From Neiella marina (lineage in GTDB: Bacteria > Pseudomonadota > Gammaproteobacteria > Enterobacterales > Neiellaceae), in the NCBI RefSeq assembly GCF_002165625.1, contig NZ_NGNS01000016.1, positions 1 to 64,000 on the forward strand: a stretch of 64,000 bases of DNA. The letters are read 5' to 3'. Numbering within the stretch: the first letter of the stretch is position 1; each line of letters begins with the position of its first letter. The position numbers and the translations under genes are program-made. This document shows, in pieces, positions 17,418-27,904 of this stretch. Under the pieces are notes generated by a model. That model made no database searches. It saw only the letters and a program-made list of their open reading frames with translations, and was not told where the DNA came from.

Positions 17418-18713
17418 ATGAAATCTCTCCATTGGTATTTGCTCTCTCTTGTTGTCACCTCCAGCGCGCTCATCGTTAGTTACGATTTGTTGATGAATAA
17501 ACACTTGGTCATCGATATCAACAGCGGCCACCCCATGGCGGTAAGCTCAGATCAAAGCTATCTTGGTGGCGCATCAACTGCCTCGCTAGGTACTTCGAAT
17601 GGTATTTTGGAGCTTGATTGCGAGCTGGACAATTCTGCTTATGCTTGGCCTTACTGTCGAATGAGCTTCGACTTGAGTGTATCCAGCAACGGAGTTGACA
17701 TCGCCAGCTATGAAACCATTCGCTTCAAAGCCAGTATTGATGGCCCCAAGCCACAACTTCGTGCCTATCTGATATCATCAGTCAGTATGGACAAAACTGA
17801 ACTTGCTGACGATCACCGCAAGTACCACATGGTCACCTATGAACCGACACGCTACGACAACGACATAACGGTACCGCTGGAGTTGTTTCGCCCTGCTCCG
17901 TGGTGGCTAACCAAAAACAACAAAGGTTTGCTTGATTCAGTTGCCGAACTGGACAACGTACTGACACTGGAACTCGGTACCGGCAGCAATGCACCGCCAG
18001 GTCGCTATAAGATCAAGTTGGAGCGGATTGAATTGCAGGGTAAGTGGTTTCCACCTAGGCAGTTTTACTTGTTGATCATAGGTATGTGGATTTTGTTTGC
18101 CTGTATCCTCGGATGGAGCCATGTACGCACTACCAAACGGCAACTATCGGCGACTCTTGCCAAAACCAATCAACTACAGCAAATCAATGAAGCATTGCAC
18201 TTGCAGTCGAAAACTTATCAACAAGCTTCTCAACGCGACCCGCTGACCGGCCTTTATAATCGCGGAGTACTGCGAGAGCGCGTGCCGAATTGGGTAAACC
18301 GAGTCATTGACCACGACGATCGCTTATCACTGATCTTTTTTGACCTCGACCACTTTAAAGCGATAAACGATAGTCATAGTCACGATGTTGGCGATAACGT
18401 ATTGGTGCAACTGGCCAAACTTTGTCGAGAACAGATTCGCCACCAAGACTTATTGGTTCGATGGGGCGGTGAAGAATTTGCGATTTTCTGTCCGCAAACC
18501 GAACTGCAATCAGCTGAATTAATGGCGAACAAGATTCGCAATGCCATCCGCCTAACAGAGTGGCCAAATGGCTTGAAAGTTACGGCAAGCTTTGGTGTCA
18601 GCGAATACTATGCCGGCGAGCCGTTCACTGACTTTGTCAATCGAGCCGACAAGGCGCTCTATTTCTCAAAAGACCGCGGTCGTGACATGGTTTCAGTAAC
18701 GGGGTTGGATTAG
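17418..18713 (+). CDS. Membrane-bound diguanylate cyclase (GGDEF)
   Basis: Makes cyclic di-GMP from two GTP. The 431-residue protein has an N-terminal helix (about 5-25), a periplasmic domain of about 190 residues, a second helix (about 217-236, LLIIGMWILFACILGW), a coiled-coil linker and a GGDEF domain starting at DPLTGLYNRG. The active motif is GGEEF at residues 350-354. RHQD, five residues before it, is an intact RxxD inhibitory site, so product feedback is expected. The periplasmic sensor is not a family I recognise. It follows the CLC gene but has its own -10 box. Confidence 0.93.
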   Translation: MKSLHWYLLSLVVTSSALIVSYDLLMNKHLVIDINSGHPMAVSSDQSYLGGASTASLGTSNGILELDCELDNSAYAWPYCRMSFDLSVSSNGVDIASYETIRFKASIDGPKPQLRAYLISSVSMDKTELADDHRKYHMVTYEPTRYDNDITVPLELFRPAPWWLTKNNKGLLDSVAELDNVLTLELGTGSNAPPGRYKIKLERIELQGKWFPPRQFYLLIIGMWILFACILGWSHVRTTKRQLSATLAKTNQLQQINEALHLQSKTYQQASQRDPLTGLYNRGVLRERVPNWVNRVIDHDDRLSLIFFDLDHFKAINDSHSHDVGDNVLVQLAKLCREQIRHQDLLVRWGGEEFAIFCPQTELQSAELMANKIRNAIRLTEWPNGLKVTASFGVSEYYAGEPFTDFVNRADKALYFSKDRGRDMVSVTGLD

Positions 18714-18867
18714 CTTCAGTGCCTCAATACAGGCAAGCTTAGCGCTCGAATAAATCACTCATGCATTTTGCGTTTGGTTTGATATAGTGAGGCGCCAATA
18801 ACGGGGCCCTAGCAGATTCAAGCATACGCAGCCTCAGCAAATTATCATCATCTTCGGAGACCGCTTC

Positions 18868-20160
18868 ATGAGCCGTTCGCAACAACTCTATCAACAAGCT
18901 TGTCAGACTATACCCGGTGGCGTGAATTCGCCTGTGCGTGCCTTTAATGGCGTTGGTGGCACCCCGGTATTTATCGAGCGAGCGGATGGTGCTTACCTCT
19001 ATGATGTTGATGGCAACGACTATGTCGACTATGTCGGTTCATGGGGCCCAATGATCATGGGACACAACCATCCTGCTATTCGTCAGGCTGTGGTCGACGC
19101 CGTGCAGCAAGGACTTAGCTACGGTGCTCCTACGGCAGCTGAAGTCACCATGGCGGAGACCATTCAAAGCATCATGCCGGCGATGGAAAAAGTGCGCATG
19201 GTAAACTCCGGAACCGAAGCAACAATGAGTGCCATTCGACTGGCTCGTGGCTACACCGGACGCAATAAATTGCTTAAGTTTGAAGGGTGCTATCATGGCC
19301 ACTCCGATAGCCTGCTGGTGAAAGCTGGCTCTGGCATGTTAACCATGGGCGAACCAACATCGCCGGGCGTACCTGCCGACTTGGCAAAGCACACAGTAAC
19401 CGTCAGTTTTAACAATATTGACGAAGTAAAAGCAGTGTTTGCCGAATGTGGCGAAGATATCGCGGCAATCATTGTTGAACCAGTTGCTGGCAACATGAAC
19501 TGTATTCCGCCAGTTGATGGCTTCCTGCAGGGTTTGCGGGACATCTGTGACCAATTTGGCAGCGTACTGATTTTTGATGAAGTGATGACAGGTTTCCGCG
19601 TTGCTCTCGGCGGTGCTCAAGCGCTTTATGGTGTTACCCCTGATTTAACCACGCTCGGTAAAATTATTGGCGGCGGTATGCCCGTAGGGGCATTTGGTGG
19701 TAAGGCGGCAATCATGGATCATATTGCGCCAACCGGACCGGTCTACCAAGCCGGAACTTTGTCGGGTAACCCTGTAGCGATGGCCGCAGGCTTGGCAACC
19801 TTGACGCTTATTCAACCTGCTGAGATACATCAAACCATCGCCGAAAAAGCAGAGTACCTAATGGCGGGCTTCAGCTCAGCAGCCAAAGAGGCTGGCATAT
19901 CATTGGCAACAGTGACCGTTGGCGGCATGTTTGGTTACTTCTTCACAGAAGCAGAGCAAGTCACTAGCTTCGAGCAAGCGACTCAATGCGATGTCGAGCG
20001 CTTCAAGAAATTCTTCCACTTGATGCTGAACGAGGGTGTTTACTTGGCCCCATCCGCTTATGAAGCCGGTTTTGTTTCCTACGCTCATAGCCAGCAAGAC
20101 CTAGATAAAACCATTGCCGCTGCCGCCAAAGCATTTGCGACACTCGCAGCGCAAAGCTAA
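18868..20160 (+). CDS. hemL: Glutamate-1-semialdehyde 2,1-aminomutase
   Basis: PLP enzyme that converts glutamate-1-semialdehyde to 5-aminolevulinate, the haem and siroheme precursor. The 430-residue product has the cofactor lysine in [18 protein letters not shown] (K265, same number as in E. coli) and FDEVMTGFR with the PLP-binding Asp. [16 protein letters not shown] is the phosphate-binding block. A hairpin terminator follows at 20189. Siroheme made from this pathway feeds the CysI encoded at 46-48 kb. Confidence 0.97.
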   Translation: MSRSQQLYQQACQTIPGGVNSPVRAFNGVGGTPVFIERADGAYLYDVDGNDYVDYVGSWGPMIMGHNHPAIRQAVVDAVQQGLSYGAPTAAEVTMAETIQSIMPAMEKVRMVNSGTEATMSAIRLARGYTGRNKLLKFEGCYHGHSDSLLVKAGSGMLTMGEPTSPGVPADLAKHTVTVSFNNIDEVKAVFAECGEDIAAIIVEPVAGNMNCIPPVDGFLQGLRDICDQFGSVLIFDEVMTGFRVALGGAQALYGVTPDLTTLGKIIGGGMPVGAFGGKAAIMDHIAPTGPVYQAGTLSGNPVAMAAGLATLTLIQPAEIHQTIAEKAEYLMAGFSSAAKEAGISLATVTVGGMFGYFFTEAEQVTSFEQATQCDVERFKKFFHLMLNEGVYLAPSAYEAGFVSYAHSQQDLDKTIAAAAKAFATLAAQS

Positions 20161-20188
20161 TCCAGTCCATTAGCCAAACAAACGAAAC

Positions 20189-20219
20189 AACGGCGAGACT
20201 AAACTCTCGCCGTTTTTAT
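20189..20219 (+). terminator. hemL terminator
   Basis: A 10-bp stem AACGGCGAGA (20189-20198) pairs with TCTCGCCGTT (20205-20214) around a 6-nt loop and runs into TTTTTATT. It lies 29 bp past the hemL stop. Confidence 0.9.
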
Positions 20220-20242
20220 TCGTAGTTCAGAACTCGGTTGGT

Positions 20243-20812
20243 CTACCAGCCTGGCACTTGCATGAACATAGCATCGACGTATTCGTTGATCGTTTCGATG
20301 CGTTCATCCTGAGTGGTCGACCGCTTTAGCCGCTTGGTACCAATTCCTCGCCAAACCACATGATTGCTGGCTGGGTCGACTAAGTCGATGAGTAGCTGTC
20401 CTTCAGTGAACTGGCGGACATCAATGTCATTGCCCCAACCATAATCCCAAGCGCGGTTGTGATAGCTTCTGTGGTAGTTGTAGCGAGTGTTGTATGTGCG
20501 GATTTGAGTTTTGTCCTGACTCGTCACGTGGTAAGACACCAGAATATCAGCTTGCTCGGCCGGCACTTCGGTCATCCCTCGATTACCTAAGTTACGCTTG
20601 ATCGATTCTTCAATGCGTTGCTCGGTCAAACTGGCGCCAGGCTGACCAGCATATGTGCTGTTATTAATTGGCACTAAATGAAATGACTTCAGATGGGCGA
20701 AGTTAAAACCATCAGCATAGTCAGAATCGACTCTAGGGGTTGAAGCGCAGCCTGTGAGAATCAACATTAGGCTGGCCAGCATCACGGTCCAACAATGGGT
20801 CACGCGTTTCAT
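20243..20812 (-). CDS. DUF4136-type lipoprotein
   Basis: A 189-residue predicted lipoprotein of unknown role. The signal sequence ends in a good lipobox LTGC (CASTPRVDSDY follows). The body shows the DUF4136 pattern: short N-terminal strand DFN-like FAHLKSFHL, then ILVSYHV, an Arg/Tyr-rich loop (YNYHRSYHNRAWDYGWG) and LLIDLVDPASNHVVWRG. The start at 20812 is set by GGAGG 8 nt upstream; a longer reading from 20848 lacks this. It is followed by hemL on the opposite strand (convergent). Confidence 0.82.
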   Translation of the reverse strand: MKRVTHCWTVMLASLMLILTGCASTPRVDSDYADGFNFAHLKSFHLVPINNSTYAGQPGASLTEQRIEESIKRNLGNRGMTEVPAEQADILVSYHVTSQDKTQIRTYNTRYNYHRSYHNRAWDYGWGNDIDVRQFTEGQLLIDLVDPASNHVVWRGIGTKRLKRSTTQDERIETINEYVDAMFMQVPGW

Positions 20813-20927
20813 GCAAAAGGCCTCCACTGTAAATAATTTAGGTTTCAAACAGTAAGACTAGTCGCAGATGAAAATGTTCGTGGTTATTTATACACAAATG
20901 TTAGTGCTGTTAAGTCATTGTTCAGCT

Positions 20928-21653
20928 TCAGGTCATTGCAGCAAGCAACGCAGATCGTGATTGCAACAACCATTCGGGCGCCTGATAGCGACTTAAATCA
21001 ACAGCCAGTTGAGTACTAGCATGGCCTGACTGCCAATACTTGCGTTCAAACGGCGTCATCGGTTCAACTCCGTCGTCGTGTGGGTAGGGCTGCGCTTGAA
21101 CAGTGAGGCCGGCCAATGCCATTGCCTGAACCATCTCATCAACGTAGATGTGCCAATTACTTCGCACCGTCAATATGCCTCCAGCGGCCAAAATATAAGG
21201 GAACACACCGGCACCATGCCAACGTCGTCCCAAATGCTCGGCTTTGGGCCAGGGATTAGGGTAAAGGATGAATTGCCGGCTCAACGGCCAGTTAGCAGCC
21301 CAGATGAGTCGCCACAGATCATTTAAGTCAGCGCGCGCAAGCACATAGTGGCCACCACCTTCTTGCTGCAGCCCTTTACCAATCCGGCAAGCTGACTTGT
21401 CGATACCTACGACTAGACTGTCGGGGTATTGCGCAGCCAGCACCTTGGTGCTTTCACCAACGCCGCAACAAGCATCCAAGATCACCGATCCTGGCCATTG
21501 CTGAACTTGCTCATTCAGTTGTTGAAACACATCCAATGTGTGTTCTGCCACTGGTTTGCGAAAAGGATGCTTGAAATGGCGTTGCACCTTATCAGCCAAG
21601 TGTTCGTGGACGCCTGGCTGATTACTAACAATTAACTTTGAATTTCCAGCCAT
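20928..21653 (-). CDS. TrmB-like SAM-dependent methyltransferase
   Basis: A 241-residue class I methyltransferase resembling tRNA (guanine-46-N7)-methyltransferase. The SAM motif is LDACCGVGESTKVLA and the TrmB-type catalytic block is LYPNPWPKAEHLGRRW, which corresponds to PDPWPKKRH in TrmB. The N-terminal part (HKHPFRKPVAEHT) differs from classical TrmB, so this may be a paralogue with another RNA substrate. The ATG overlaps the stop of the ABC permease gene (TAATG at 21653), indicating translational coupling to the exporter genes. Its product could instead be the genome's only TrmB; that needs the rest of the genome. Confidence 0.78.
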   Translation of the reverse strand: MAGNSKLIVSNQPGVHEHLADKVQRHFKHPFRKPVAEHTLDVFQQLNEQVQQWPGSVILDACCGVGESTKVLAAQYPDSLVVGIDKSACRIGKGLQQEGGGHYVLARADLNDLWRLIWAANWPLSRQFILYPNPWPKAEHLGRRWHGAGVFPYILAAGGILTVRSNWHIYVDEMVQAMALAGLTVQAQPYPHDDGVEPMTPFERKYWQSGHASTQLAVDLSRYQAPEWLLQSRSALLAAMT

Positions 21654-22426
21654 TACGAGCGAATGCCAACGCCACGTTTGAGCATATTGAGAATCACCAA
21701 AAACAACGCTACCGTCATTACCAACAACATGATCACCGACGGCAATACAGGAATATCGCTAACCCCAAGAAACCCATAACGAAAGGTATTGACCATGTAA
21801 ACAACTGGGTTGAGTTTCGACACCCATTGCCAAAATTCAGGCAACATCGAGATCGAATAGAACACTCCGCCTAGATAGGTTAGTGGCGTCAATACAAAGG
21901 TGGGTATGATGCTGACATCATCAAAAGTTTTCGCGAATAGCGCATTAAACATTCCCCCCAAAGCAAACAACACGGCGGTAAGCAAAATCACCAGCACCAA
22001 AATACCGACATGGTGAAATTGCAGATCGGTAAACACCATGGCCACTAAGGTGACGATAGTCCCCACCAGTAAACCACGACAAACACCACCAGCAACATAC
22101 CCCATGATGATGATGTAGTTGGGTACCGGAGCCACCAGCAACTCTTCAATATTGCGCTGAAACTTCGCTGAAAAGAATGACGAGGCAACATTGGAGTAGG
22201 AGCTGGTAATGACACTCATCATAATCAGCCCAGGAACAATGTAGTCCATGTAGCTGAAGCCACCCATTTGCCCCACTCTGCTGCCAATTAAGCCACCGAA
22301 AATCACGAAATAGAGTGTCGTAGTGATCGCTGGCGGGACCAGCGTTTGCACCCAGATCCGCATAAACCGAGTGCATTCCTTACGCACAATGCTTTTCAGC
22401 GCGATGTAGTTGACCGCCGCACTCAT
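21653..22426 (-). CDS. ABC-2 type exporter permease (YadH-like)
   Basis: A 257-residue inner-membrane permease with six hydrophobic segments. The pattern WVQTLVPPAITTTLYFVIFG near the N-terminus and LTPLTYLGGVFYSISMLP in the fourth-fifth helix region are typical of the YadH group of ABC-2 permeases. Its start overlaps the ATPase gene stop by 4 bp (ATGA). The substrate is unknown. Confidence 0.92.
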   Translation of the reverse strand: MSAAVNYIALKSIVRKECTRFMRIWVQTLVPPAITTTLYFVIFGGLIGSRVGQMGGFSYMDYIVPGLIMMSVITSSYSNVASSFFSAKFQRNIEELLVAPVPNYIIIMGYVAGGVCRGLLVGTIVTLVAMVFTDLQFHHVGILVLVILLTAVLFALGGMFNALFAKTFDDVSIIPTFVLTPLTYLGGVFYSISMLPEFWQWVSKLNPVVYMVNTFRYGFLGVSDIPVLPSVIMLLVMTVALFLVILNMLKRGVGIRS

Positions 22427-23346
22427 GCTTTGTTCTCCTCTGTCGCGCCCATCATGGCAACAAATAACTCTTCCAATCGGTTTGCTTTGTTGCGCATGCT
22501 CAACACTTGAATACCTTGATTATCGAGCTGGGCAAAAACCGGGTTCATCCCTTTTTCTTTCGCAACATCGACTTCTATGGACGACTCATTGACGGTACGC
22601 CAGTCAAAGTCATTGAGAGTGACGGAATCTGCAGGGGCCGATAAATCAAGCACAAAGGTCTCAACGTTCAGTGTCGCTAGTAAATCTCGCATACTGGTGT
22701 TAGTGACAATTTGGCCCTTATTGATAATGCCGATGTTGCGACACAACAATTCAGCTTCTTCCAGATAGTGGGTGGTCAGAATAATGGTCTTGCCTTGTTT
22801 GTTTATGTCCCTGAGGAAATCCCACATACCGCGGCGAATTTCGATATCTACGCCGGCAGTTGGCTCATCAAGAATCAACATTTGCGGTTCATGCATCAAC
22901 GCCCGGGCGATCATCAAACGGCGTTTCATGCCACCAGAGAGTTCCCGAGCTCGGTGGTTGCGCTTTTCCCATAATTCTAATTGCGTCAGGTATTTTTCAG
23001 CCCGCTGCAGGGCATCTTTTCGTGGCACACCGTAATAGCCAGCCTGATTGACGACGATTTGCAGCAGGGTCTCAAACTGATTGAAATTGAATTCTTGCGG
23101 CACTAAACCGATGCAGCTTTTGGCTTTCTCTAACTCGCGATCAATACTGTGTCCAAACACTGTCACCGAACCGGAAGATTTAGTGACCAGCGAACTCAAT
23201 ATGCCGATTGTAGTGGACTTGCCGGCACCATTGGGCCCTAACAAGGCGTAGAAATCGCCCTGTTGAACCGTGAGATCAATGCCTTTAAGTGCTTCTACGC
23301 CATTGCTGTAGGTTTTAGTTAACCCTCTAATTTCGATTGCATTCAT
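22423..23346 (-). CDS. ABC exporter ATP-binding protein (YadG-like)
   Basis: A 307-residue ATPase with Walker A GPNGAGKST, signature LSGGMKRRLMIARAL, Walker B MLILDEPTAGVD and the switch His in LTTHYLEEAELLC. The C-terminal 80 residues beyond the ATPase core resemble the extension of YadG. It powers the permease encoded downstream; YadGH pairs have no agreed substrate. The gene starts 39 bp after hpt on the same strand, so the exporter may share the mpl-ubiX-hpt transcript. Confidence 0.93.
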   Translation of the reverse strand: MNAIEIRGLTKTYSNGVEALKGIDLTVQQGDFYALLGPNGAGKSTTIGILSSLVTKSSGSVTVFGHSIDRELEKAKSCIGLVPQEFNFNQFETLLQIVVNQAGYYGVPRKDALQRAEKYLTQLELWEKRNHRARELSGGMKRRLMIARALMHEPQMLILDEPTAGVDIEIRRGMWDFLRDINKQGKTIILTTHYLEEAELLCRNIGIINKGQIVTNTSMRDLLATLNVETFVLDLSAPADSVTLNDFDWRTVNESSIEVDVAKEKGMNPVFAQLDNQGIQVLSMRNKANRLEELFVAMMGATEENKA

Positions 23347-23385
23347 AGAACGACTACATCATCCGTTGGTATCTGGCAGGCAGTT

Positions 23386-23916
23386 TTAAACAGGCACGAC
23401 TTTGCCCAAGAAAGGTAAATTGCGATAGCGCTGGCTGTAATCAATACCGTAACCAACAACGAAGGTATCTGGTACCTCGAAGCCAATCCACTTGGCGGCA
23501 ACATCAACCTCACGACCAGATGGTTTGTCCAACAAGGTACAAATCTTCAGCGAGCGAGGGTTGCGTAATGCTAGCATCGCCAGGACTTTGCTTAGAGTGT
23601 GACCGGAATCGACGATATCTTCGATAATCAGCACATCCGCACCTTCGATGTCTTCGTCAAGGTCTTTCAATACTTTGACATCGCGAGTTGAACTCATGGC
23701 ATTGCCGTAGCTCGAAACGGTCATAAAATCGAGTGTTACAGGCTGGTCAATCGCGCGCGCCAAGTCGGCCATAAAAATTACTGAACCGCGCAATAATCCA
23801 ACTAAAATCAAATGCTCGCTACCGGCATAGTAAGTGCTGATCTCATCACCGAGCTCTTTCACTCGCTGTTGTAGTTCTTCGGCACTAATCATTTGCTCTA
23901 CTTTATGTTCAATCAT
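23386..23916 (-). CDS. hpt: Hypoxanthine phosphoribosyltransferase
   Basis: Purine salvage: converts hypoxanthine (and guanine) plus PRPP to IMP/GMP. The 176-residue length fits Hpt. The PRPP-binding loop [14 protein letters not shown] is intact, [14 protein letters not shown] is the first conserved block, and the purine-selectivity region is [19 protein letters not shown]. It lies 48 bp downstream of ubiX. Confidence 0.96.
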   Translation of the reverse strand: MIEHKVEQMISAEELQQRVKELGDEISTYYAGSEHLILVGLLRGSVIFMADLARAIDQPVTLDFMTVSSYGNAMSSTRDVKVLKDLDEDIEGADVLIIEDIVDSGHTLSKVLAMLALRNPRSLKICTLLDKPSGREVDVAAKWIGFEVPDTFVVGYGIDYSQRYRNLPFLGKVVPV

Positions 23917-23964
23917 CTTATTTGCTCTTAAAAAACACTTGAATTTGAATGGCGTGCAGCCGTG

Positions 23965-24582
23965 TTAATCGTGTTGATAACCCCATCGCGGCATGAGCTC
24001 TTGTGGCACCTGTAAGTGATCCAGCAATCTTGCCACGATGAAATCGACCAAATCGTCAATGGACTTGGGGTTCTGATAGAACCCCGGAGCGGCGGGCATA
24101 ATGGTCACCCCAAGTTTAGCCAACGACAACATATGCTCCAGATGAATAGCGGAGAATGGCGTTTCGCGTGGCACCAGAATAAGCTGCCCGCGTTCTTTAA
24201 TCACCACATCGGCCGCACGTTCAATTAAGTTGTCACTCATACCAGTGGCGATCGCTGCTAACGATCCAGTTGAGCACGGGCATACCACCATTTGTTTTGG
24301 CGCAGCAGAACCTGAGGCAACCGGGGAAAACCACTGTTCCTTGCCAAATACTTGCAGCTGGCTGGGCTGGGCAGAAAAATAGTCGCTGAGAAATTGACTT
24401 GCTTGCTCTGGTGAAGCTGGAATTTTTAAGTCGTTTTCGGTTGCCAAAACGACCCGGGCAGCACTCGACATCAACACGAACACTTGTCGATTGGCAGCTA
24501 ATAAGCACTGCAATAAACGCAGCGCATAAGGTGCGCCCGATGCACCGGTCAGTGCTACGGTAATTTGACCGTCAAAACTCAT
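23965..24582 (-). CDS. ubiX: Flavin prenyltransferase UbiX
   Basis: Makes prenylated FMN, the cofactor of the UbiD decarboxylase in ubiquinone synthesis. The 205-residue protein begins with the flavin-binding [17 protein letters not shown] and has the family blocks [28 protein letters not shown] and [17 protein letters not shown]. Its start overlaps the mpl stop by 4 bp. Confidence 0.95.
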   Translation of the reverse strand: MSFDGQITVALTGASGAPYALRLLQCLLAANRQVFVLMSSAARVVLATENDLKIPASPEQASQFLSDYFSAQPSQLQVFGKEQWFSPVASGSAAPKQMVVCPCSTGSLAAIATGMSDNLIERAADVVIKERGQLILVPRETPFSAIHLEHMLSLAKLGVTIMPAAPGFYQNPKSIDDLVDFIVARLLDHLQVPQELMPRWGYQHD

Positions 24583-25937
24583 CCAAAACGCTCCTCAAGG
24601 GCCGTTAGCAATTTGCCATGAACACCGCCGAAACCGCCATTGCTCATTACCAGCAACTGATCGCCGGGCTCTGCCAATGCCACCAGTTGCGCCACTAACT
24701 CGTCCACATCCTCGGCAACTAAGCCTTGCTTTTGTTCTGCCAGCACGGCCTCGACCGACCATTCAATGCCGGGAGGCTGAAACAGTGCCACCACATCAGC
24801 TTGGTGCAAACTAGCCGCTAAAGTTTGTTGATGAATGCCCATTTTCATGGTGTTCGAGCGAGGCTCCAGCACTGCAATCAAACGGCCGCCCTCAATATGA
24901 TTAGCTAATCCCGCGACCGTTGTTTTGATGGCCGTTGGGTGATGAGCAAAGTCATCATAAACCTTGATACCTGCAACCTCTCCGCGCAGCTCCAAGCGCC
25001 GTTTTGTGTTTACATATTGTGCGAGTGCCGCCAGGCTCACTTCGGGCGTGACGCCAACATGACGAGCAGCAGCAATTGCCATCACCGCATTACTTACGTT
25101 GTGTTCGCCAAGTAGATCCCACTTCAATGCAGCAAACCAATGACCTTGATATGCGACGCTAAACTCAGAGCCGTCAGCCTGCTCAAGTCGGTACTGCCAA
25201 TCTTGTGACTCGCCAATCGTTTCGGTGTCGCTCCAGCAGCCTTGTGCTAGCACTCGTGCCAATGCTGGTTCACTGCTCGGATAGAGAATTCGCCCCTGAC
25301 CGGGAACAGTTCGAATCAAATGATGAAACTGCCGTTCAATGGCCGCTAAATCATCAAATATATCGGCATGATCAAACTCGAGATTATTGAGAATAAGCGT
25401 GCGCGGATGGTAATGAACAAACTTAGAGCGCTTATCAAAGAATGCTGAATCATATTCATCGGCCTCAACGACAAAGAACGGTGTGTCTCCTAGCCGAGCA
25501 GAAACACCGAAATTCTGTGGAATACCACCGATGAGGAAGCCTGGCGCCATGCCAGCGTGTTCTAAGATCCATGCCAGCATACTCGAAGTGGTGGTTTTTC
25601 CATGAGTACCTGATACCGCCAACACCCACCTGTCCTGCAGTAAATAGCGATGAAGCCACTCTGGGCCAGACATAAATGGAATCCCCTGTTCCAGTACCGC
25701 TTCAACCGCAGGGTTACCACGCGACATGGCATTACCAATGACCACCAGATCAGGTTTTGGCTCTAGTTGTTGAGGATTGTAGCCTTGAGTCAGTTCAATA
25801 CCGAGGGACTCGAGCTGAGTTGACATTGGCGGATAGACATTAGCATCGGAACCAGTGACTTTATGTCCCAACGCTTTAGCCAGTGCAGCAACGCCACCCA
25901 TAAAAGTGCCGCAAATACCAAGAATATGCAGGTGCAT
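24579..25937 (-). CDS. mpl: UDP-MurNAc:L-Ala-gamma-D-Glu-meso-Dap ligase
   Basis: Recycles the cell-wall tripeptide by joining it to UDP-MurNAc, complementing anmK at 3 kb. The 452-residue Mur-ligase-fold enzyme opens with [22 protein letters not shown], carries the ATP loop [14 protein letters not shown], the Mg site block [16 protein letters not shown], the Mur family motif [13 protein letters not shown], and [11 protein letters not shown] near the C-terminal domain. First gene of a possible long minus-strand transcript (mpl-ubiX-hpt-ABC-methyltransferase). It diverges from fbp. Confidence 0.97.
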   Translation of the reverse strand: MHLHILGICGTFMGGVAALAKALGHKVTGSDANVYPPMSTQLESLGIELTQGYNPQQLEPKPDLVVIGNAMSRGNPAVEAVLEQGIPFMSGPEWLHRYLLQDRWVLAVSGTHGKTTTSSMLAWILEHAGMAPGFLIGGIPQNFGVSARLGDTPFFVVEADEYDSAFFDKRSKFVHYHPRTLILNNLEFDHADIFDDLAAIERQFHHLIRTVPGQGRILYPSSEPALARVLAQGCWSDTETIGESQDWQYRLEQADGSEFSVAYQGHWFAALKWDLLGEHNVSNAVMAIAAARHVGVTPEVSLAALAQYVNTKRRLELRGEVAGIKVYDDFAHHPTAIKTTVAGLANHIEGGRLIAVLEPRSNTMKMGIHQQTLAASLHQADVVALFQPPGIEWSVEAVLAEQKQGLVAEDVDELVAQLVALAEPGDQLLVMSNGGFGGVHGKLLTALEERFG

Positions 25938-26187
25938 CGTGAAGAAAACTCGCGAAATTGCAGCAAATCAACGCCGCAGCTAATGGATAGCCCTGTAGTT
26001 TATCAAAGCAGTGCAAACAACAACACCGAAACAGACAGGAGAACATTGGGCCGAAAAGGACCATTCGCTCAAATTCGAGCACGCGTACAATAAATCGCCT
26101 AGTTGTGTAATTTTTTTTCATTTTAACTGTAAAAAAAATTCAGCCTATGGCATGAATAACCTTTACACTAACAAGGAGATGTCAGCT

Positions 26188-27201
26188 ATGGCAGGCATGA
26201 CGACGCTGGGCGAGTTCATCGTACAGCAACAACACGCGTTCCCCCACGCAACCGGTGAGCTTTCTTCGCTTATCAGCGCCATTCGACTAGCAGCTAAAAT
26301 CGTGAACCGCGAAATCAATCGAGCAGGGTTATCGCCTGATATTATTGGTGCCGCAGGAATCGAAAATGTTCAGGGTGAAGCTCAGCAAAAGTTAGATGTA
26401 TTCGCCAATGACAAGTTTAAAGCAGCACTAAGTGCGCGAGGCGAGGTTTGCGGTATTGCCTCAGAAGAAGAAGACGAGTTTGTAATCTTTGATGATGAGC
26501 GCAGCAAAAATGCTAAGTATGTTGTGCTGATGGATCCTCTGGATGGCTCCTCAAACATCGACGTAAACGTTTCTGTTGGTACCATTTTCTCGATTTTCCG
26601 TCGAGTAACGCCAGCTGGCACACCAGTTACCGCAGCAGACTTCCTACAACCCGGCCACAATCAGGTTGCCGCAGGTTATGTCATCTACGGCTCTTCAACC
26701 ATGTTGGTGTACACCACAGGCAATGGCGTTAACGGTTTTACCTACGATCCGACGCTGGGTGTATTTGCTTTATCGCATCCAAATTTGAAAATGCCAGAAA
26801 CCGGTAACATCTATTCGATTAACGAAGGAAACTACATCAAATTCCCTAATGGTGTGAAAAAATACATTAAGTATTGCCAGGAACGCGATGATCAAACCAA
26901 CCGGCCATACACCTCTCGTTATATTGGTTCGTTGGTATCAGATTTTCATCGTAACCTGTTGAAAGGTGGTATCTATATCTATCCCACCACGGAGTCTGCA
27001 CCTCGCGGTAAACTGCGTTTGCTCTACGAGTGCAACCCAATAGCTTTCATCGCTGAGCAAGCCGGAGGCATTGCTTCTGATGGTGGCCGTCGGATCATGG
27101 ATATTGAGCCTACAGAGCTACACCAACGTGAGCCTTTCTTCGTTGGCTCGCCGGAAATGATCCATAAAGCAGAAGAGTTTATGCGCGAGTACGCAGATTA
27201 A
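26188..27201 (+). CDS. fbp: Fructose-1,6-bisphosphatase class I
   Basis: Gluconeogenic phosphatase, fructose-1,6-bisphosphate to fructose-6-phosphate. The 337-residue product is close to E. coli Fbp along its length: [20 protein letters not shown] at the N-terminus, metal-site blocks GIASEEEDE and [20 protein letters not shown], and [18 protein letters not shown] set the start at 26188, where AAGGAG (26173-26178) is 9 nt upstream and the N-terminus matches family members; the open frame runs upstream to 26011 but that segment is not family-like. Confidence 0.96.
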   Translation: MAGMTTLGEFIVQQQHAFPHATGELSSLISAIRLAAKIVNREINRAGLSPDIIGAAGIENVQGEAQQKLDVFANDKFKAALSARGEVCGIASEEEDEFVIFDDERSKNAKYVVLMDPLDGSSNIDVNVSVGTIFSIFRRVTPAGTPVTAADFLQPGHNQVAAGYVIYGSSTMLVYTTGNGVNGFTYDPTLGVFALSHPNLKMPETGNIYSINEGNYIKFPNGVKKYIKYCQERDDQTNRPYTSRYIGSLVSDFHRNLLKGGIYIYPTTESAPRGKLRLLYECNPIAFIAEQAGGIASDGGRRIMDIEPTELHQREPFFVGSPEMIHKAEEFMREYAD

Positions 27202-27248
27202 TCTGTTGCTTTTGGCATCACTTGGCTGGTATTCAGAGTCGTCGCGGC

Positions 27249-27254
27249 TATAAT
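27249..27254 (+). promoter_or_regulatory. -10 box of the ppa promoter
   Basis: A perfect TATAAT lies about 46 bp before the ppa start. The best -35 (TGGTAT, 16-bp spacing) is weak. Confidence 0.5.
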
Positions 27255-27299
27255 GCTGCGACGAAAACTGATCCAACTTTGACGTGAAGGAAGCCACAC

Positions 27300-27833
27300 A
27301 TGAGTCTGAATGACGTACCTGCTGGCAAAGAACTGCCTGATGACATCTATGTCATCATTGAGATTCCAGCCAACGCTGACCCAATCAAATATGAAGTAGA
27401 CAAAGATACTGGTGCTATTTTTGTTGACCGCCTAATGACAGCGCCTATGTTCTATCCTGCCAACTATGGCTACGTGAACAAAACTCTGTCTTTAGATGGT
27501 GATCCAGTTGATGTGTTGGTTCCTACACCACACCCATTGCTGCCAGGTTCAGTGATCCGCTGTCGTCCAGTTGGCGTGTTGAACATGACTGATGAGTCAG
27601 GTGAAGACGCTAAAATCATCGCAGTGCCTCATACCAAAATGAGCAAAGACTACGACGACATCAAAGACATCGACGATGTCTCTGAACTACTAAAGAACCA
27701 AATCCAGCACTTCTTTGAAAACTACAAAGCGCTGGAACCAGGCAAGTGGGTCAAAGTAGAAAACTGGGCTGATGCCGAAGCTGCTCGCCAAGAGATTTTG
27801 GAAAGCGCCAAGCGTTATCAAGCGGAAGCATAA
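27300..27833 (+). CDS. ppa: Inorganic pyrophosphatase, family I
   Basis: Hydrolyses pyrophosphate in the cytoplasm, pulling biosynthetic reactions forward. The 177-residue length fits the bacterial hexameric enzyme. The family signature DGDPVDVLV contains the metal-binding aspartates; [16 protein letters not shown] and [13 protein letters not shown] are further conserved blocks. GAAGGAAG provides a strong ribosome-binding site. A bidirectional hairpin terminator follows. Confidence 0.97.
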   Translation: MSLNDVPAGKELPDDIYVIIEIPANADPIKYEVDKDTGAIFVDRLMTAPMFYPANYGYVNKTLSLDGDPVDVLVPTPHPLLPGSVIRCRPVGVLNMTDESGEDAKIIAVPHTKMSKDYDDIKDIDDVSELLKNQIQHFFENYKALEPGKWVKVENWADAEAARQEILESAKRYQAEA

Positions 27834-27860
27834 TCCTCTCTAGCTGCATCGCATGAACGA

Positions 27861-27888
27861 AAAAAGCCAACCTTCTGGTTGGCTTTTT
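27861..27888. terminator. Bidirectional terminator between ppa and the HD-GYP gene
   Basis: AAAAAGCCAACC (27861-27872) and GGTTGGCTTTTT (27877-27888) form a perfect 12-bp hairpin with a TTCT loop. A-tract and T-tract flank it, so it can serve ppa on the plus strand and the convergent HD-GYP gene on the minus strand. Confidence 0.92.
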
Positions 27889-27904
27889 TATGTCTCGCAT
27901 TTGC

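Noticed and set aside
26110-26140. T8 and A8 tracts flanking a short segment, resembling a terminator
   Set aside because: Only A/T pairing with no GC stem, upstream of fbp; more likely curved promoter DNA.
26011-26187. Longer fbp reading frame from 26011
   Set aside because: It includes an A/T-tract region that looks like a promoter; a strong AAGGAG points to the start at 26188.
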